This document shows, piece after piece, positions 33,965-46,479 of a DNA stretch of 64,000 nt. Below the pieces are notes generated by a model, which saw only the letters and a list, made by a program, of their open reading frames with translations, did no database searches and was not told where the DNA came from. The translations under genes and the position numbers were made by a program. Origin of the DNA: Hordeum vulgare subsp. vulgare (taxonomy: Eukaryota; Streptophyta; Magnoliopsida; Poales; Poaceae); contig NC_058521.1 in assembly GCF_904849725.1 (NCBI RefSeq), positions 428,686,676 through 428,750,675 of the forward strand. The letters are read 5' to 3'. Each line of letters opens with the position of its first letter. The stretch's first letter is position 1.

Positions 33965-36280
33965 ATGACTCGGAGCCGCCGCGGGAAGTACTACATCAAT
34001 AATTTGCTGTAGGGGCCCGAAGCCGATTCAATTGAATCCGGCTACAGAATCCCTTTCGGCAGGATCAACGTCTTCAGCGGCATGGTCGGATCGCCTATAC
34101 CTGAGCCGGACATCTTCTCCGACATCGTCGAGCCGGCCAGGTATGTCCGCCCTGTCGCAACGCCGAACCTAACCTGTCCGGTCTTTGTTGGTTTCACACA
34201 GGGATCTGAGGAACCAGAACTATCGGCGACCCAGGAGACCACGCCAGTCAACACTGATGACGAATCATCCATGGGCGACTCAGATTCAATTCAGTCTCTA
34301 CATGGGGGCTGCCTCGGAGGTTTTCACTATCCATGGACCCCGAGGTTCTCGACCGGACCCGTCGTCAGATTGCCGTTTACATGGCAGGGGCGACTCAGCC
34401 CCCACCAAACCCGGCAGGCGAGGATGGGACTGGCGAAACATCCAGAAGTCCAGCTGCGATCTAGGTGGAGCTGTCGGCGGAGATAACAAGGCTCATGGCG
34501 ACCCCCATAACGTCGAAAAACCAGGACGCGATAAATGCTGAGTTAACAAAGCAAAGGGACGGGGTGGCTAAGGCTCGGCGAGACGCTGAAGTAGAAGCCG
34601 CCAAGATCGAGACCCGACAGGCTCAAATTACTGCTGAGGCAGCTCGCTTGAACACCGAAAACTGGCGGCTCGAGATGCATCAACGCGCATCTGACGCTGT
34701 CCATCAGCGGAGGCACCAGGGGCGTTTCCCCCCTGATCTCAACCCGACCCGCCTATTCGATACTCCACAAACTCCTGGGGCAAGAGACACTCCGGGGCGA
34801 GGACCGGGCCAGCCACCAAACCCACCGTTTCATCCAAGCTGATCGCGTCCCTCGATTCCACACACCTCGAGGTCACTTTTCCAACCCAGTGGACAACGTC
34901 CTCGCCGCGACTCGTCATTTGGAATCCCTTCCGATTCATGGCAACACCCCGGCTGAGATAGAAGCAAGGAACGCCATTGAAATGCTGAAGACAGCGGTGG
35001 TTCGAAACGCCCAGTTCTCGCACAGCCTCAATCTGCTGCACTCCACCCCCCAGGCAAGCCGCATAAGGAGTCGGCCAGAGGACCAGCCCGCCATAACCAG
35101 CGGACCGCGACCCTTTCCCCAGATCAACTCGCCTGATCACCAGGACCCGCCAGGTCGGGATCACCCGGGCATCCAAACTGGCCCAGCGCCGCTTGTTGGA
35201 GGCGGCAAACAGGTGGGGTTGCCATGCTTGGCCCCCGCCCTTCGCAATGAGCGAATGCCGAAGGATTTTAAAGGACCAAGAAAGGTGCCTAACTACACCC
35301 CGGACCTTGAGCCGGCGTCATGGGTCGAAAGTTACGAAATCGCCATGGACATGCTCGATGTAAGTGAAGCAGTCTGCGCCAGGTACTTCACAATGATGCT
35401 AGAGGGAACGCCACGTACTTGGTTAAAGAACTTTCCCCCCAACTCCATCCAGACTTGGGCTGAATTGAAAGAGCGTTTCGTCAAAAACTTCCGTCGGACT
35501 TGCAAGCGCCCGATGACAATAGTCGATTTACAGCAATGCGTTCAGCGCCCGGATGAGTCGGCCCACCACTGGACGCGGCGGGTCGCAGAAATCATTCACT
35601 CATCGGACGGCATCACGGCGGCTCAGGCTGTGCTGATCCTGGAGCAAAACTGCCACTATGAGCTCTTGGTGCAGAAGTTGGGGCGACTCAAGCGAAAAGT
35701 CCAAGATATGGGGGAATTAATGGACACCCTCACTAGGTACGCCGAGGCGAACGACACCAAAGATCCAGGAGAGGATGGTGGCAAGGCCAACTCGCCAAGG
35801 AAAGGCGAGTCATCCAAAAATCATACCCGGTTTCAGGGACGCGCCCGCCATAATCACGGAGCAAACGACAAGAGAAAGCAGCAGGAAGAATCCTCGGACT
35901 TAGTCGCCAACATCAATGCCAACAATGGCAACCAGCGCCAGAAGAAGAGGGGTTACAGTGGCAAAAAGGCGCGCAATTATAACGAGATACTCAAGGGCCC
36001 CTGCCCACACCACGCCATGGCAGATGGACCGGCGACTCATTCCTGGGAGGATTGTTACGTGATGCGGGAGTTTCGGGCGGAGGCGGTCAAAAAAGGGCAA
36101 GGCGGTGACCCGGATCAACGACAGGAACAGTTTGGTGCACCCAATCAACGCGAGAACCCGTTCGGCGGTTTTCCCGAACCGGGGGCTCAGGGCGGCTCAC
36201 AGCCAAGCAGTGGCCAATACCAAGTGCATAACCAGCGGCGGTATAACCCGCCTGGGGGTTTTCAACAGCCACCCCCATAG
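33965..36280 (+). pseudogene. Element H gag (N-terminal part broken, main domain open)
   Basis: The likely start is ATG 33965 (MTRSRRGKYYINNLL), conserved in the second unit at 46568. A stop at 34010-34012 follows where the second unit has Trp, and frameshifts occur near 34300 and 34465. From ATG 34889 a 463-codon stretch is open. It holds the Retrotrans_gag domain (ASWVESYEIAMDML near residue 150, FPPNSIQTWAELKERF near residue 185), a Lys/Arg-rich stretch, and a Pro/Gln/Gly-rich tail with CPHH and WEDCYVM, where Tat elements carry a zinc-binding motif. TAG at 36280 ends it; the frame then continues toward protease. Confidence 0.85.
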
Positions 36281-37209
36281 GGGGCTCCTCAGGGGCAAGA
36301 TGATAATGGCGGTTTCCGCAATAACCCCAAACAATTAAGCAATGGGCAATAGCACGTTTTCACCACCAATGCCTGCAGGCGTGATAAAAAGGTGAATCAC
36401 CGCGCGTACAGTGTATCTGAGCCGGCACTCCCCAGGTACCTCCACTGGTCCGAGCAGATTATATCATGGAGTAGGGAGGATCACCCGCCAAGAGTTGACA
36501 ATCCCGGCGACTTAGCGTTGGTCGTGGCTCCTCAAGTTGGGGGATATACCTTATCGAAGGTACTGATGGATGGTGGTAGCAGCATCAACATATTATACTT
36601 CGACACTTTCGAAGGATGAACCTGTTGGAAAAAGATTTAATGCCTTCAACCACGGTATTCCACGGAATTGTCCCAGGTAAATCAGCGTACCCCATAGGCC
36701 GAGTTAGGCTCACAGTTGCATTTGGAACAGCATCTAACTACCGAAGTGAGTCGCTTATGTTTGAGGAGGTCAAGCTGAAGAGCCCCTATCATGCGTTGTT
36801 TGGGCGACCGGCTTACGCCCATTTCATGGCTCGCCCTTGCTATGTCTACCTTAAACTCAAGATGCCCGGTCCCAAGGGACCCATCACGGTTGATGGTGAC
36901 AGGAGGATCACAAGAGAGTGTGAAGAAGGGGATGCGGCTTACGCAGAAGTCACCTGCGCTGCGGAAGAGCTGAAATATCATCGGGCCAATGTTGATCAAG
37001 CTGACATGTCACCTTTAAAGAAGCCAACGACAGACGCTGAGCCGCCCCTCAAATTCAAACCAACAGACGACACTAAGGTAGTGGATTTCGTCCCTGGCGA
37101 CTCAACCAAGCAGTTCACTATCGGGGCGGGTCTGGACCCCAAATAGAAAAGCGCGCTCATCGAATTCATCCATGAGAATCGGGACATCTTTGCATGGAAA
37201 CCTTCTGAC
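36281..37209 (+). pseudogene. Element H protease and linker to RT (broken)
   Basis: Protease active-site motif LMDGGSSINILY at about 36565-36600: the D-G-G triad in DGGSS is typical of the Tat lineage. ALFGRPAYAHF near 36790-36830 is the C-terminal part of the same fold. Stops at about 36350 and 36617, and TAG at 37144-37146, break the frame between gag and RT. Confidence 0.85.
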
Positions 37210-38346
37210 ATGCCTGGTGTACCGAGAGAATTCGCTGAGCACCACCTTAATGTTGACCCAAAGGCAAAACCGATTCAGCAGTATCTTCGTAGGTTCAATG
37301 AGGAACGACGCAAGGCAATCGGGGAAGAAGTCGCCCGACTTTTGGCCGCCGGATTCATCATAGAAGTCTTCCACCCCAAATGGTTAGCTAACCCAGTCCT
37401 GGTGCTCAAGAAGAACGGTACCTTCCGCATGTGCATTGATTATACAAATATTAACAGAGCATGTCCAAAGGATCCTTTCGCCCTTCCCCGTATTGATCAA
37501 ATTATCGATTCAGTGGCGGGCTGCGAGCGTTTGTGCTTCCTGGACGCTTATTTCGGGTATCACCAAATCAAGATGGTTGTGGAAGATCAGGAGAAGACAG
37601 CTTTTATAACCCCCTTCGGGGCTTTTTGCTATGTGTCCATGCCATTTGGGCTCAAGAGTGCTGGGGCGACTTACCAGTGCTGCATCCAAAATTACCTCCG
37701 TGACCAAATCGGATGCAACGTCCATGCTTACGTTGACGACATTGTGGTCAAAACTCACAGGAAGGAAACGCTATTGGGAGACCTAAGGGAAACTTTTGAT
37801 AATCTGCGGGTATACCAGATGAAGCTTAATCCCACCAAGTGTGTCTTTGGTGTTCCCGCTGGAAAATTGTTGGGTTTCCTGGTATCTGAGCGCGGCATTG
37901 AAGCTAACTCGGACAAAATCGAGGCGGTCACTTCGCTTGGGAAGCCAGCAAATATCAATCAAGTTCAATGGATGGCGGGTCGTATCGCGGCTTTAAGTCG
38001 TTTCATAAGCCGCCTGGGAGAAAAAGCTATTCCCCTTTATCAGTTGCTCAAGAAATCTGACCGTTTTGTTTGGACATACGAGGCCAATGAAGCTTTCGAA
38101 GCCTTAAAGCAGCAGCAGGTCAACCCGCCGGTTTTGGCCACCCCGACTGAGCAAGAGCCTATGCTTCTGTATATTGCAGCAAACTCCAAAGCGGTGAGCG
38201 TGGCAGTGGTCGTCGAAAGGAAGGAAGAAGGGAAAGAATATCCGGTGCAACGCCCGGTATATTTCATCAGTGAGGTGCTAACTCTGTCCAAGCAGCGATA
38301 CCCACACTGGCAGAAGTTGGTCTATGGGGTCTTTATGGCAAGTTGA
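37210..38346 (+). pseudogene. Element H reverse transcriptase and first RNase H
   Basis: 378 open codons. RT motifs in order: KKNGTFRMCIDYTNIN (about 37410-37455), FLDAYFGYHQI, FGLKSAGATYQ, and YVDD at 37729-37740, all present, so the polymerase core looks intact. RNase H follows from about 38150 (LLYIAANSKAVSVAVV); the Asp usually found after L-Y-I/L is Ala or missing here. TGA at 38344-38346 ends the frame inside RNase H where relatives carry Arg. It is flanked by a broken protease and a second RNase H. Confidence 0.9.
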
Positions 38347-39240
38347 AAGCTCAAACACTATTTCCAAGAGCATCCCATCACGGTGGTTAGCTCCGCTCCC
38401 CTTGGAGACATCATCCACAACCGGGAAGCGATAGGGCGAATCGCCAAATGGGCGATCGAACTTGGGCCGCACCACGTGCGATACACCCCTCGCACGGCTA
38501 TCAAGTCTCATGCCTTGGTTGATTTCGTCAACGATTGGACCGAGTTACAGATCCCGGAAGATAGGCCTCGCCTTACATACTGGACTATTTATTTTGACGG
38601 GTCTAGACAATTGGAAGGCTCGGGGGCTGGCGTGGTGCTGATATCGCCCCAAGGAGACAAATTCTGCTATGTCCTTCGAGTCATGTTTCCATGTACCAAC
38701 AACGCTGCGTAATACGAAGCCTTGCTTCATGGCTTGCGACTCGCCAAGGAGATGAACCTCACGCGGGTCAGATGTTTTGGCGATTCTGATCTAGTGGCTC
38801 AGCAAGTTTCAGGTACTTGGGATTCTCGGGACCCACTGATGGTGGCTTACAGGAGGGTTGTGTCTGATGTGGCGGGTCACTTCCATGGTTATCAGGTTGA
38901 TCATATCGACCGGCGCCTTAACGAAGAAGTTGATGCCCTTTCGCGTCTCGGTTCACAGCGTAAGCCGATTCCCCCCAATGTCTTTCTGGATACTTTGCAT
39001 AATCCTTCCGTAAGGTTACCCTCAGAAGTGGAGTTGGCAATACCAGACCCTGAGTCTCAGTTCATGGTGGCTCTCCGGGTTACGCCGGATTGGGTTCTTT
39101 CGTATCTGGCATATCTTGCCCGAGGCGAGTTACCTTCGGATGAAGTATTGGCTCGCCAAATCGTTCGTCGAAGCAAATCCATGGTCATCATCAATGGTGA
39201 ATTATATAAACGGAGCACTTCTGGGGTATTCCAACGATGA
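38347..39240 (+). pseudogene. Element H second, archaeal-type RNase H and link to integrase
   Basis: After the end of the first RNase H comes a second RNase H fold: YFDGSRQLEGSGAGVVL (about 38589), AA-x-YEALLHGL with its catalytic Glu beside a stop (TAA at 38710-38712), CFGDSDLVAQQVSGTW (about 38775) and NEEVDALSRL (about 38920). Known Tat elements carry such an additional RNase H. The last Asp of the set is present. The piece ends at TGA 39240 in front of integrase. Confidence 0.85.
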
Positions 39241-40308
39241 GTTTCCTGTGAAGAAGGATGCGTAATTCTAAATGACATCCATTCCGGAGATTGTGAGCAT
39301 CATGCCGGGTCACGCTCCTTGGTTTCAAAGGCGTTTCGTCATGGTTTCTTCTGGTTGACGGCTCATGCAGATGCAGAGAAGATAGTTCGTTGATGTGACG
39401 GTTGCCAATGTTATGGACGACAGGCTCATGTGCCGGCTCAAGAAATAAGGATGATACCTATTACTTGGCCTTTCGCAGTCTGGGGGTTAGACATGGTGGG
39501 CCCATTTAAGATGTCGTCCAACAAAAAAACTCATCTGCTGGTGGCGGTTGATAAATTTACCAAGTGGGTCAAGCAGAACCTGTTGGTGCTTGTGATGCGG
39601 AGACATCGGTCAAATTCTTGAAAAAGATGATCTTCCGGTTCGGATATCCACACAGCATTATTACTGATAATGGTACTAATCTATCACAAGGGGCGATGCA
39701 GGAGTTTTGCCATCGTGAGCACATCCGGCTTGATGTTTCTGCAGTGGCTCATCCACAATCTAATGGGCAGGCCGAACGGGCGAATCAGGAAGTGTTGCGA
39801 GGAATCAAACCCCGACTCATGGTTCCCCTGGAACGCACCCCAGGGTGTTGGGTTGAGGAGTTGCCTTAAGTGCTATGGAGCATCCGGACCACCCCAAACC
39901 GTTCTACGGGATTTACTCCCTTTTCTGGTATATGGAGCAGAAGTTGTCCTTCCCACTGACATTAGGCATGACTCGCCCAGAGTTGCCGCTTATGTGGAAC
40001 AGGACAACGAGTTGGCGCATCAAGATTCTTTGGATGCTTTGGAGGAAGCGCGCGATTTGGCTGCCGCTCGATCGGCAATTTATCAGCAGGACTTGCGGCG
40101 TTATCACAGCCGCCAGGTCAAGAGACGAACCTTTCAGGAGGGCGACTTAGTGCTTCGATTGATACAAGATCACACTGGCATGCATAAGTTATCACCACCA
40201 TGGGAAGGACCGTTCGTCGTCAGCAAAAGCCTTCGCAACAGGTCATACTATTTGGTGGATCTGCGACCTGATCGACCAACCACGGAGGCTGAGTCAACTC
40301 GCCCCTAG
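39241..40308 (+). pseudogene. Element H integrase (frameshifted)
   Basis: HHCC zinc-binding region at about 39280-39420 (HSGDCEHHAG, then CDGCQCYG) with a stop at 39393. Catalytic core: GLDMVGPF (first Asp, about 39490), ITDNGTNLS (second Asp, about 39660), GQAERANQE (Glu, about 39765). One-base shifts occur near 39590 and 39870. The C-terminal part has FQEGDLVLR and WEGPFVV, the GPY-type module found in many gypsy integrases. The frame ends at TAG 40308. Confidence 0.87.
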
Positions 40309-41386
40309 AACATAGCCCACTTGCGGCCTTATTACACTTGAGCTATTAGCTCTGCTTTTTGTAAGTTTTTCATTTTTTATGAAGCAATAAAATTGAAGCC
40401 TCCAAGCATGGGGGCTTTCCTGCCTTTTCATCTTATTGAAAGTATGGACCGTTTATTTAGCTCTTCAACAAGTCGCCCAAACATGGACGCTATCCATACC
40501 AAAGAGCATAAGTCGCCATGATGCGCATATTACAAAACTGCGTATTGATAAGCCAAAGAGGATCGAAGTCGCTACAAAGCGCGTGATTCAAACATGGGCG
40601 CCTTATATGATTCTGTGGATTAGGCCGGCTTACTTGGGGACAGTTTGTTCTCAAGTCGTTTTGTGGTAATAGCGTATACGCTTCTACAATCCTATGACCG
40701 GTCTTTCCCTTAATCATAGGTCACTTGGGGGCTTCCTCTCACTGAGATCAGCCTTACTACCCATTTGGCCTGCGAAAAATTACCGCATTACAAACGGTTA
40801 TACTGGACTGTGTGTCGGCCGAATCGCCATATGGACCCATGAACTCTTGGCGAGTTACTCCACTTTATGGACCCTGAACTCGCCTTGGTTAAAACAAGTC
40901 TGGTACCGGCTAGTGCCCCACATGGAAAATAGAGAAACCATTGGTTCACTCAACCCGCTTCACTGAAGCTTGACTCGTGCCTGATCAGCCGGTCCAAATA
41001 CTTGAGCTTTTTATACAAAAGTCTCCCTCGGGTAGCACTTGAGTTTATATAACTCGTCCTATCCTGTCGCGACCTGATGAGCCGACGAAAATGTTATTTT
41101 TCACCTTCCTCGCACTGCCACAAGGTTTTTCAGATTTTTTCTGACTCGCCTTAACATCTTGGGTCAGTTATTGTTTATTATCATCCATTACTCACTGAGC
41201 TGGTTTGATATATGTTTTTAAGCCTAATAGGTTGATGATCAAAATCATTATAGCCACGGCGGGTCAAACATCATAAAACGCCCTGAGGGCGGGTCAAGCA
41301 TTGTAAGGCACCCTAAGGGCGACATAAGGGTTTTCAAGACATCACAGAAGCAGTTTGATCTCTATAAAAGACTTATTACATGGCTC
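40309..41386 (+). other. Element H spacer between integrase and the antisense ORF
   Basis: About 1.1 kb with no ORF that looks real on either strand. Contains AATAAAATTGAAGCCTCC near 40386, a possible poly(A) signal for the sense transcript, and the GGCGGGTCAA-type motif repeated near 41260-41330. Confidence 0.6.
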
Positions 41387-44300
41387 TTATGGCCAAATCC
41401 ATGAAGGATTATTTGATGTCCCCGGGTCAGCCTCCTTCGAGCTCTGGCCGACTTCAATTTGCAAGTCGCCCAGTACCCAGTTACACTTGGATAATGCGGC
41501 GAATTCATCTTCATCGTTCAGCACTGATGAGAGATCCACCTCCAAGTCAAAAGGGTTATTGGGTCGATGCGGGGTTAAGCTGGTTGTCACAAAGGTTGGC
41601 GGATTAATTTCCTTGTTCTTGTCGTCATAGGCGGCTTGATATTTTGATAAATCCAAGCTTGCTGCAAGCTGAGTCGCCGCCAAACGGGATTCTTTGACAA
41701 CACGCTGGTAATCCTCTTGAGAAAATTCTGACCTGTCATCCTTGAGCTGGGGAAAGCATGCCGCTACTTCTTCAGGTTTTAATTCTGGAGCATACGCCAC
41801 ACACCGACTCAGCGTAGTTAGTGCCCCTTTTCAGGCAGCTGACCGGGTTAGCTCGCCGATCTAAGGAGGAAGAGTAGATAAGCAGCCAAGCATCTTCTTT
41901 ATTGATGTTATGGGTTCCTTGGCACCCATCACTGCTTTCACGGTCAGCACACTTCCGGTATACAGCTGCTCTGTTAACGTGTAAATCACCTTTAGCATCA
42001 GGACACAGTCGTTCTGAAGATTGGTGGCTCTCGGACCTACATAAGGAATAATGATGGTCAGTAACTTCTTCATACTAAGTTATTTATTTACAAAGTGCAA
42101 GGTCAGGGTTTCGTTTTTTACCAAAGACAGATTGTGCCATGTTGGAGATATGTTGCTTTAAGCCGGCCAGCTCTTGTTGCACGGTATCCAACTTAGCTTC
42201 AGCTTTTTCTGCTCGCTTTACTAGGGCATCTTGATCAGCTTGGGCCTTTTTTAAGTTTGTTTTCAGCTTCTCCATCTCAGATAAGATCATTTGACATTTT
42301 TCTTCTGATTTTGCCCGTGCATCTTGTTGATCGGCTAAATTTTTCTTTAAATCGCCAAATGCTGATTCAGCTTGGGTAAGTCCTGTCAAAATATATTATC
42401 AAGGGGCAAGTCTTGGAATTATTGCAAGCAACATCCCTGACACTTGGGGGCTAATGTATAATTTTTTAGACAAAATTATACAGTATCAAGACCCGGCTCA
42501 TCTTTTCACAGATGACCCAGCCCTTGGGGGTCACAGGTCGAAACTTTTCTTCAGATTATCAAGACCCAGCTCATCTTTTCACAGATGACCCGGCCCTTGG
42601 GGGTTACAGGTCGAAAGTTTTCTTCCAAATTATCAAGACCCGACTCATCTTTTCACAGATGACCCGGCCCTTGGGGGTTACAGGTCGAATGTTTTTTTCC
42701 AAATTATCAAGACCCAGCTCATCTTTTCACAGATGACCCGGCCTCGGGGAATACAAGTTGAAAGTTCTTTTACTATCAAAGACCCGGCTCATCTTTTCGC
42801 AGATGACCCGGCCCTTGGGGGTTAATGAGGATAATACAGTATGCAGTAAGGCATACCTAATGTATGTTTTTCATCATGAGGAGCAGACTCTTTTCCATTT
42901 TGTAACTCGCCTCCAGACGACTTGCAAAGCCGGAGCAAACTTCTCTGAATTCAAGATTCTCATACTGGGAGAGCTTAGCCTTGGAAAGTTCATACTCAAT
43001 AGAAGGTTGAGTCGATGATGATACATGCTTCGATAGAACTGCTGAAGCCGGCTTAGAAAAGCGAGTACCAGTAATTACCACAGCATCTGGATCTTCTATC
43101 GTTTTCAATGGACTTGGCGGATTAGGCATTTCCATGGTTTCCTTGGGCGAGTTCGAGAGATCCACTTGATCTTCAGGCTTATCTTTGGCCGGGTTATGCT
43201 GAATCGGCGCAGATTTCTCAATAGGCTCTGAAGTTGTAATGGGAGTTGACCCGCCAGTTTTCCTCTTCTTCGCTTGTGCCCTAAAAGGAAAAGGGGATGC
43301 ACTTAAAAACCAGACATTATTATCATCAGGACAATGTAAGTATTATAAAGGACTTACCTTGGAACGCGGATCATTGGTGGAAGCGCTGACATCACTGAGT
43401 CGCCTGATGAAGGAGGAGAATTCTGCAAAAGTAACACCTCAAGATATGAGCGAGTTATAAATATGATCCAAAAGGAAATGAAAAAAGATGCTATTAAAAA
43501 GGTACCTCATTTTGCCTCTTCTTGGTTTTCGTTGGTAACCCGGACACCAGGTCTCAGAATGACTCCGAGTTTTCCGATTGGAAGCATGTTGCGCTTTCTT
43601 CAAAAGGAAATTAGGATCCAAACAAGCATTTGGGTGAGAGAAGGGAACTTTCCCAAAAATCCGCCTGGCCGGCTTAGGTGGAGGAGAAGATGAGTCGGAG
43701 GAAACAGAAATTACCTCTACGGAGTCTTCGTGGCTTTCATTGTCCTCGTTCTACACAAGAGATACGGAGGTGTAAACACAAAATTATAACAATGAATGGC
43801 GAGTTAAAGAAGATGGATTTTTACCTCTGAAAGTACGTCGCCGACTTGGGATTCGTCGGCGCAGACGGCTCGGTAACGGCGGCTTTGCCTTTACCCTTGG
43901 ATTTCTTCTTTGGGTTGGCCTGGCTTGCTTCACGACCATCTTTTTTGGCCTCCTGGACCAGAATTTGTCACCCTTCTGAAATGGCGTTTTTATTATAAGA
44001 ATCATAGCTCAAATAAGTCGGGAGGAATAAAGTAAAGGCGGGTTAAGTTATTACCTTTGGTGCCGGGTTGATCTTGCAAAACGGCTTAAGACCTATTTGG
44101 CCACACTTGGCCAAGGGCTCGCCGGTCAATTTCTTGATGATGGAGACGATGTCGTTTTCTGTCAGTGTTGTATGGAAATAACACTGGGGATGGTCCAAAG
44201 TGCCATCGAACTCACACATTAATCCATCCCGGCGACTTAAGGGGAGGATGCTCCATTCAACCTAGCAGCGGATTAAGTCGACCCCAGTAAGGTCGTTATT

Positions 44301-44939
44301 TGTCAGAGATCTTAACTCGAACAGTACTAGGATAAGATATGACTCCTCTTCTTCGGTAAGCTTGTCTGGGAGTTTGAAGTTTGTTGGAAGGCGCTCCTCC
44401 CTATAGCCAAGGAGCTTGTTCTCACCCTCAGGAGAAGTTTCCTGGCAGTAAAACCAAGAGTCGCCCCAGCCTTTGGGATGGCTTGGCATGGCGAGTGACG
44501 GGAATGGACTGTCCCTACGGCGTTGAACATTGACGCCTCCAAGTTCTAAGCTAGGACCGTTGGAAAATTCTGTCTGGCGCTTCAAATGAAAGAAGTACCA
44601 GAATAGAGGAACTGAAGGTTCCATCCGCAAGTAGGCCTCACAGAACACTTGGAACTGACATAGGTTGCTCATCGAGTTAGGCCCTAAGTCTTGGGGGCGG
44701 ACATTCATAAAGGTCATGGCGTCTCTAAGGAATTTTGATCCAGGCGGCTTAAAACCCCGTTCGAGGTGCTCAACAAAAACAACTATTTCTCCTTCCTTCG
44801 AGTTGGGAAACTCTTCTCCCAACCCGGAACGCCAACCGATAACCTCTTTGGAATCAAGATTCCTCGTCTTCACACAGTTGTTGAGAAGAGTTTCATGAAC
44901 CTTGGTTGGGAGCCAATCGGGTTTGAAAACGGCACCCAT
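41387..44939 (-). pseudogene. Element H antisense multi-exon ORF (putative gypsy-type transposon family)
   Basis: Runs opposite to gag-pol. Exon 1 (44939-44055, 295 codons) holds EHLERGFKPPGSKFLRD, a P-N-S-M-S-N-L-C-Q-F-like run and PLFWYFFHLK, the signature of the Pfam family named putative gypsy type transposon. It has one stop at 44262-44264. Further exons with GT...AG borders can be placed at about 43825-43975, 43506-43750, 43358-43422, 42857-43280, 42122-42382, 41861-42074 and 41387-41800. Later exons encode a Ser/Pro-rich acidic stretch, then a long Lys/Glu/Ala coiled coil (42382-42122). Two one-base shifts seem needed around 43825-43960. Such antisense ORFs are known from Tat elements; their role is unknown. 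Confidence 0.72.
42488..42826. repeat. ~73-bp tandem repeat, five copies
   Basis: AAGACCCGGCTCATCTTTTC starts units at 42488, 42561, 42635, 42709 and 42779 (periods 73, 74, 74 and 70). Each unit also has CAGATGACCCGGCCCTTGGG. The array lies in an intron of the antisense ORF, between the exons ending at 42857 and starting at 42382. Confidence 0.93.
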
Positions 44940-45968
44940 GCTACAAAGGGAGAAATTACGGGTAAATTAACTCGCCAAGCGCCTACTAAATGGTTAAAAA
45001 GATCCATTGACTCGCCAAACATTTGTTAGGTGATCAAGGGAGTTTGTTGACTCGCCAACAAAGGGTCGGGTCAGAGTACGAGGGCGATTTATGAAATTCC
45101 CACTACTTAAGAGAGATGGTTCAGGGCTTCAGAGGTGTTCGCTAAAATGGAGAAGTATGGATCTACAAACAGGTTTCATACGACGGGCAGTAAAATATGG
45201 ATCTACGGAGCACGCAAAAATGAATGAGAAAAACTTGGATAAAACAGCCTATGGCTAGGGTAAAAACAGTACAGTTCATCTGACGAAACCCTTTCTAGAT
45301 CTTCAAACCAAGGCTAGTCGGCTAGGGGTATGGAAGATGTTGTTGTGCTTATTATCGTCATCATGAACTAATCGGCGATTACGGAGCCATGCAAGGTGTT
45401 CTAAGGAAATGGCCGACATGAACCTCGAGAAACTAAGATCTGCCTCTAATGGCGGGAGACTGACCTAGTAATGGTGGTTCGAGGCAACCGAGAAAAGATC
45501 CGCGGCGAGTGTTGCATGTTCGGCGGGCGTCGGAGTGCATCGGATGCGGCGGTCGGAGACGGAGGTCTTCGGGCGGCGACGAAGCTCTCGGTGTGGTGGC
45601 GAGGAAGAAGGGGGCGACAAGACGGGTAGGTGGAAATGCGTCATGTCTTGTCCCCCCGCCTATTTATTAAGTCAGGCGCTGGAATCAAGGCGCCACGTTC
45701 GGGAACTGCCAACGGGATAGAGATTCGCTATAATGGCGCCCAAAATTTTCGGGATATCTATGTCGAAGGATTCCTTGGGGATTGCATCATTATCTCTTCC
45801 GAGATTAAAGGGATAAGATGACGCCAAAGGCCAAATAATTCGGCGATTTAGGTATCTCCGTAACAAATGGCGGTTTAAGTGCGGGCTGCATAATAAGGAG
45901 TGAAGTGAGTCGCCCCTCACTGGATGAAAATATTGGCATGAACGAATTCAAGTCAATCTGGGGCCTAA
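44940..45968 (+). other. Element H 3' region upstream of the right LTR
   Basis: About 1 kb; this would include the promoter and leader of the antisense gene. Several ACTCGCC motifs are present near 44970-45060. ORFs of about 60 codons at 45535-45821 are not convincing. The sequence TCAATCTGGGGCCTAA before 45969 is the likely polypurine tract. Confidence 0.6.
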
Positions 45969-46479
45969 TGTTGGGGATATTATTTGTTGGGTAACCCGCC
46001 CTGGTTTGGCCGGGTCACCAAGCTGGCAACTCATCCTCAAAGTGGTTCAGGCTTGGGCCCGGAGAGGCCAAGAGCCAGATGGCAGTTCGAAGATCTTTGG
46101 CAAGAATCCATTGTTGGTAAGATCTCCAAGTCTTAGAAAGATGGCGACTTAGAGATAGAAAGGATCACGATTTGTGAAAACGAAAGGACTCTTGTAAACC
46201 CTAAGGGCTCGACCTGTATATAAAGGCGAGTCCCAAGGGAGGAGAGGGCAGGTTAGAAATCATCGAGTGCTAGGTCAGGCGAGTTACGCCCCCCTTGTAA
46301 TCGAAACACCATCAATACAAACACCAAGCAGGACGTAGGCCTTTACCTCCTCACGAGGGGCCGAACCTAGGTAAATCTCTATCTCGTTCCCGAATAACCC
46401 CTTTGAGTCGCCACCAAGGTGCGATGGCTCCAACACTAAGTCCTTTCACAAGGACATCTGCCGTGACAAAACCACGACA
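45969..46479 (+). repeat. Element H second LTR
   Basis: 511 bp, same ends as the left LTR. It is followed not by flanking DNA but by a second primer site and gag start. Confidence 0.94.

Noticed and set aside
42488..42826. Regular direct repeats that might suggest a CRISPR array
   Set aside because: Units are contiguous ~73-bp tandem copies without unique spacers, in a plant retrotransposon intron.
45535..45821. Two ~60-codon ORFs in H's 3' region
   Set aside because: Short, overlapping in different frames, no similarity to any element protein; probably leader of the antisense gene.
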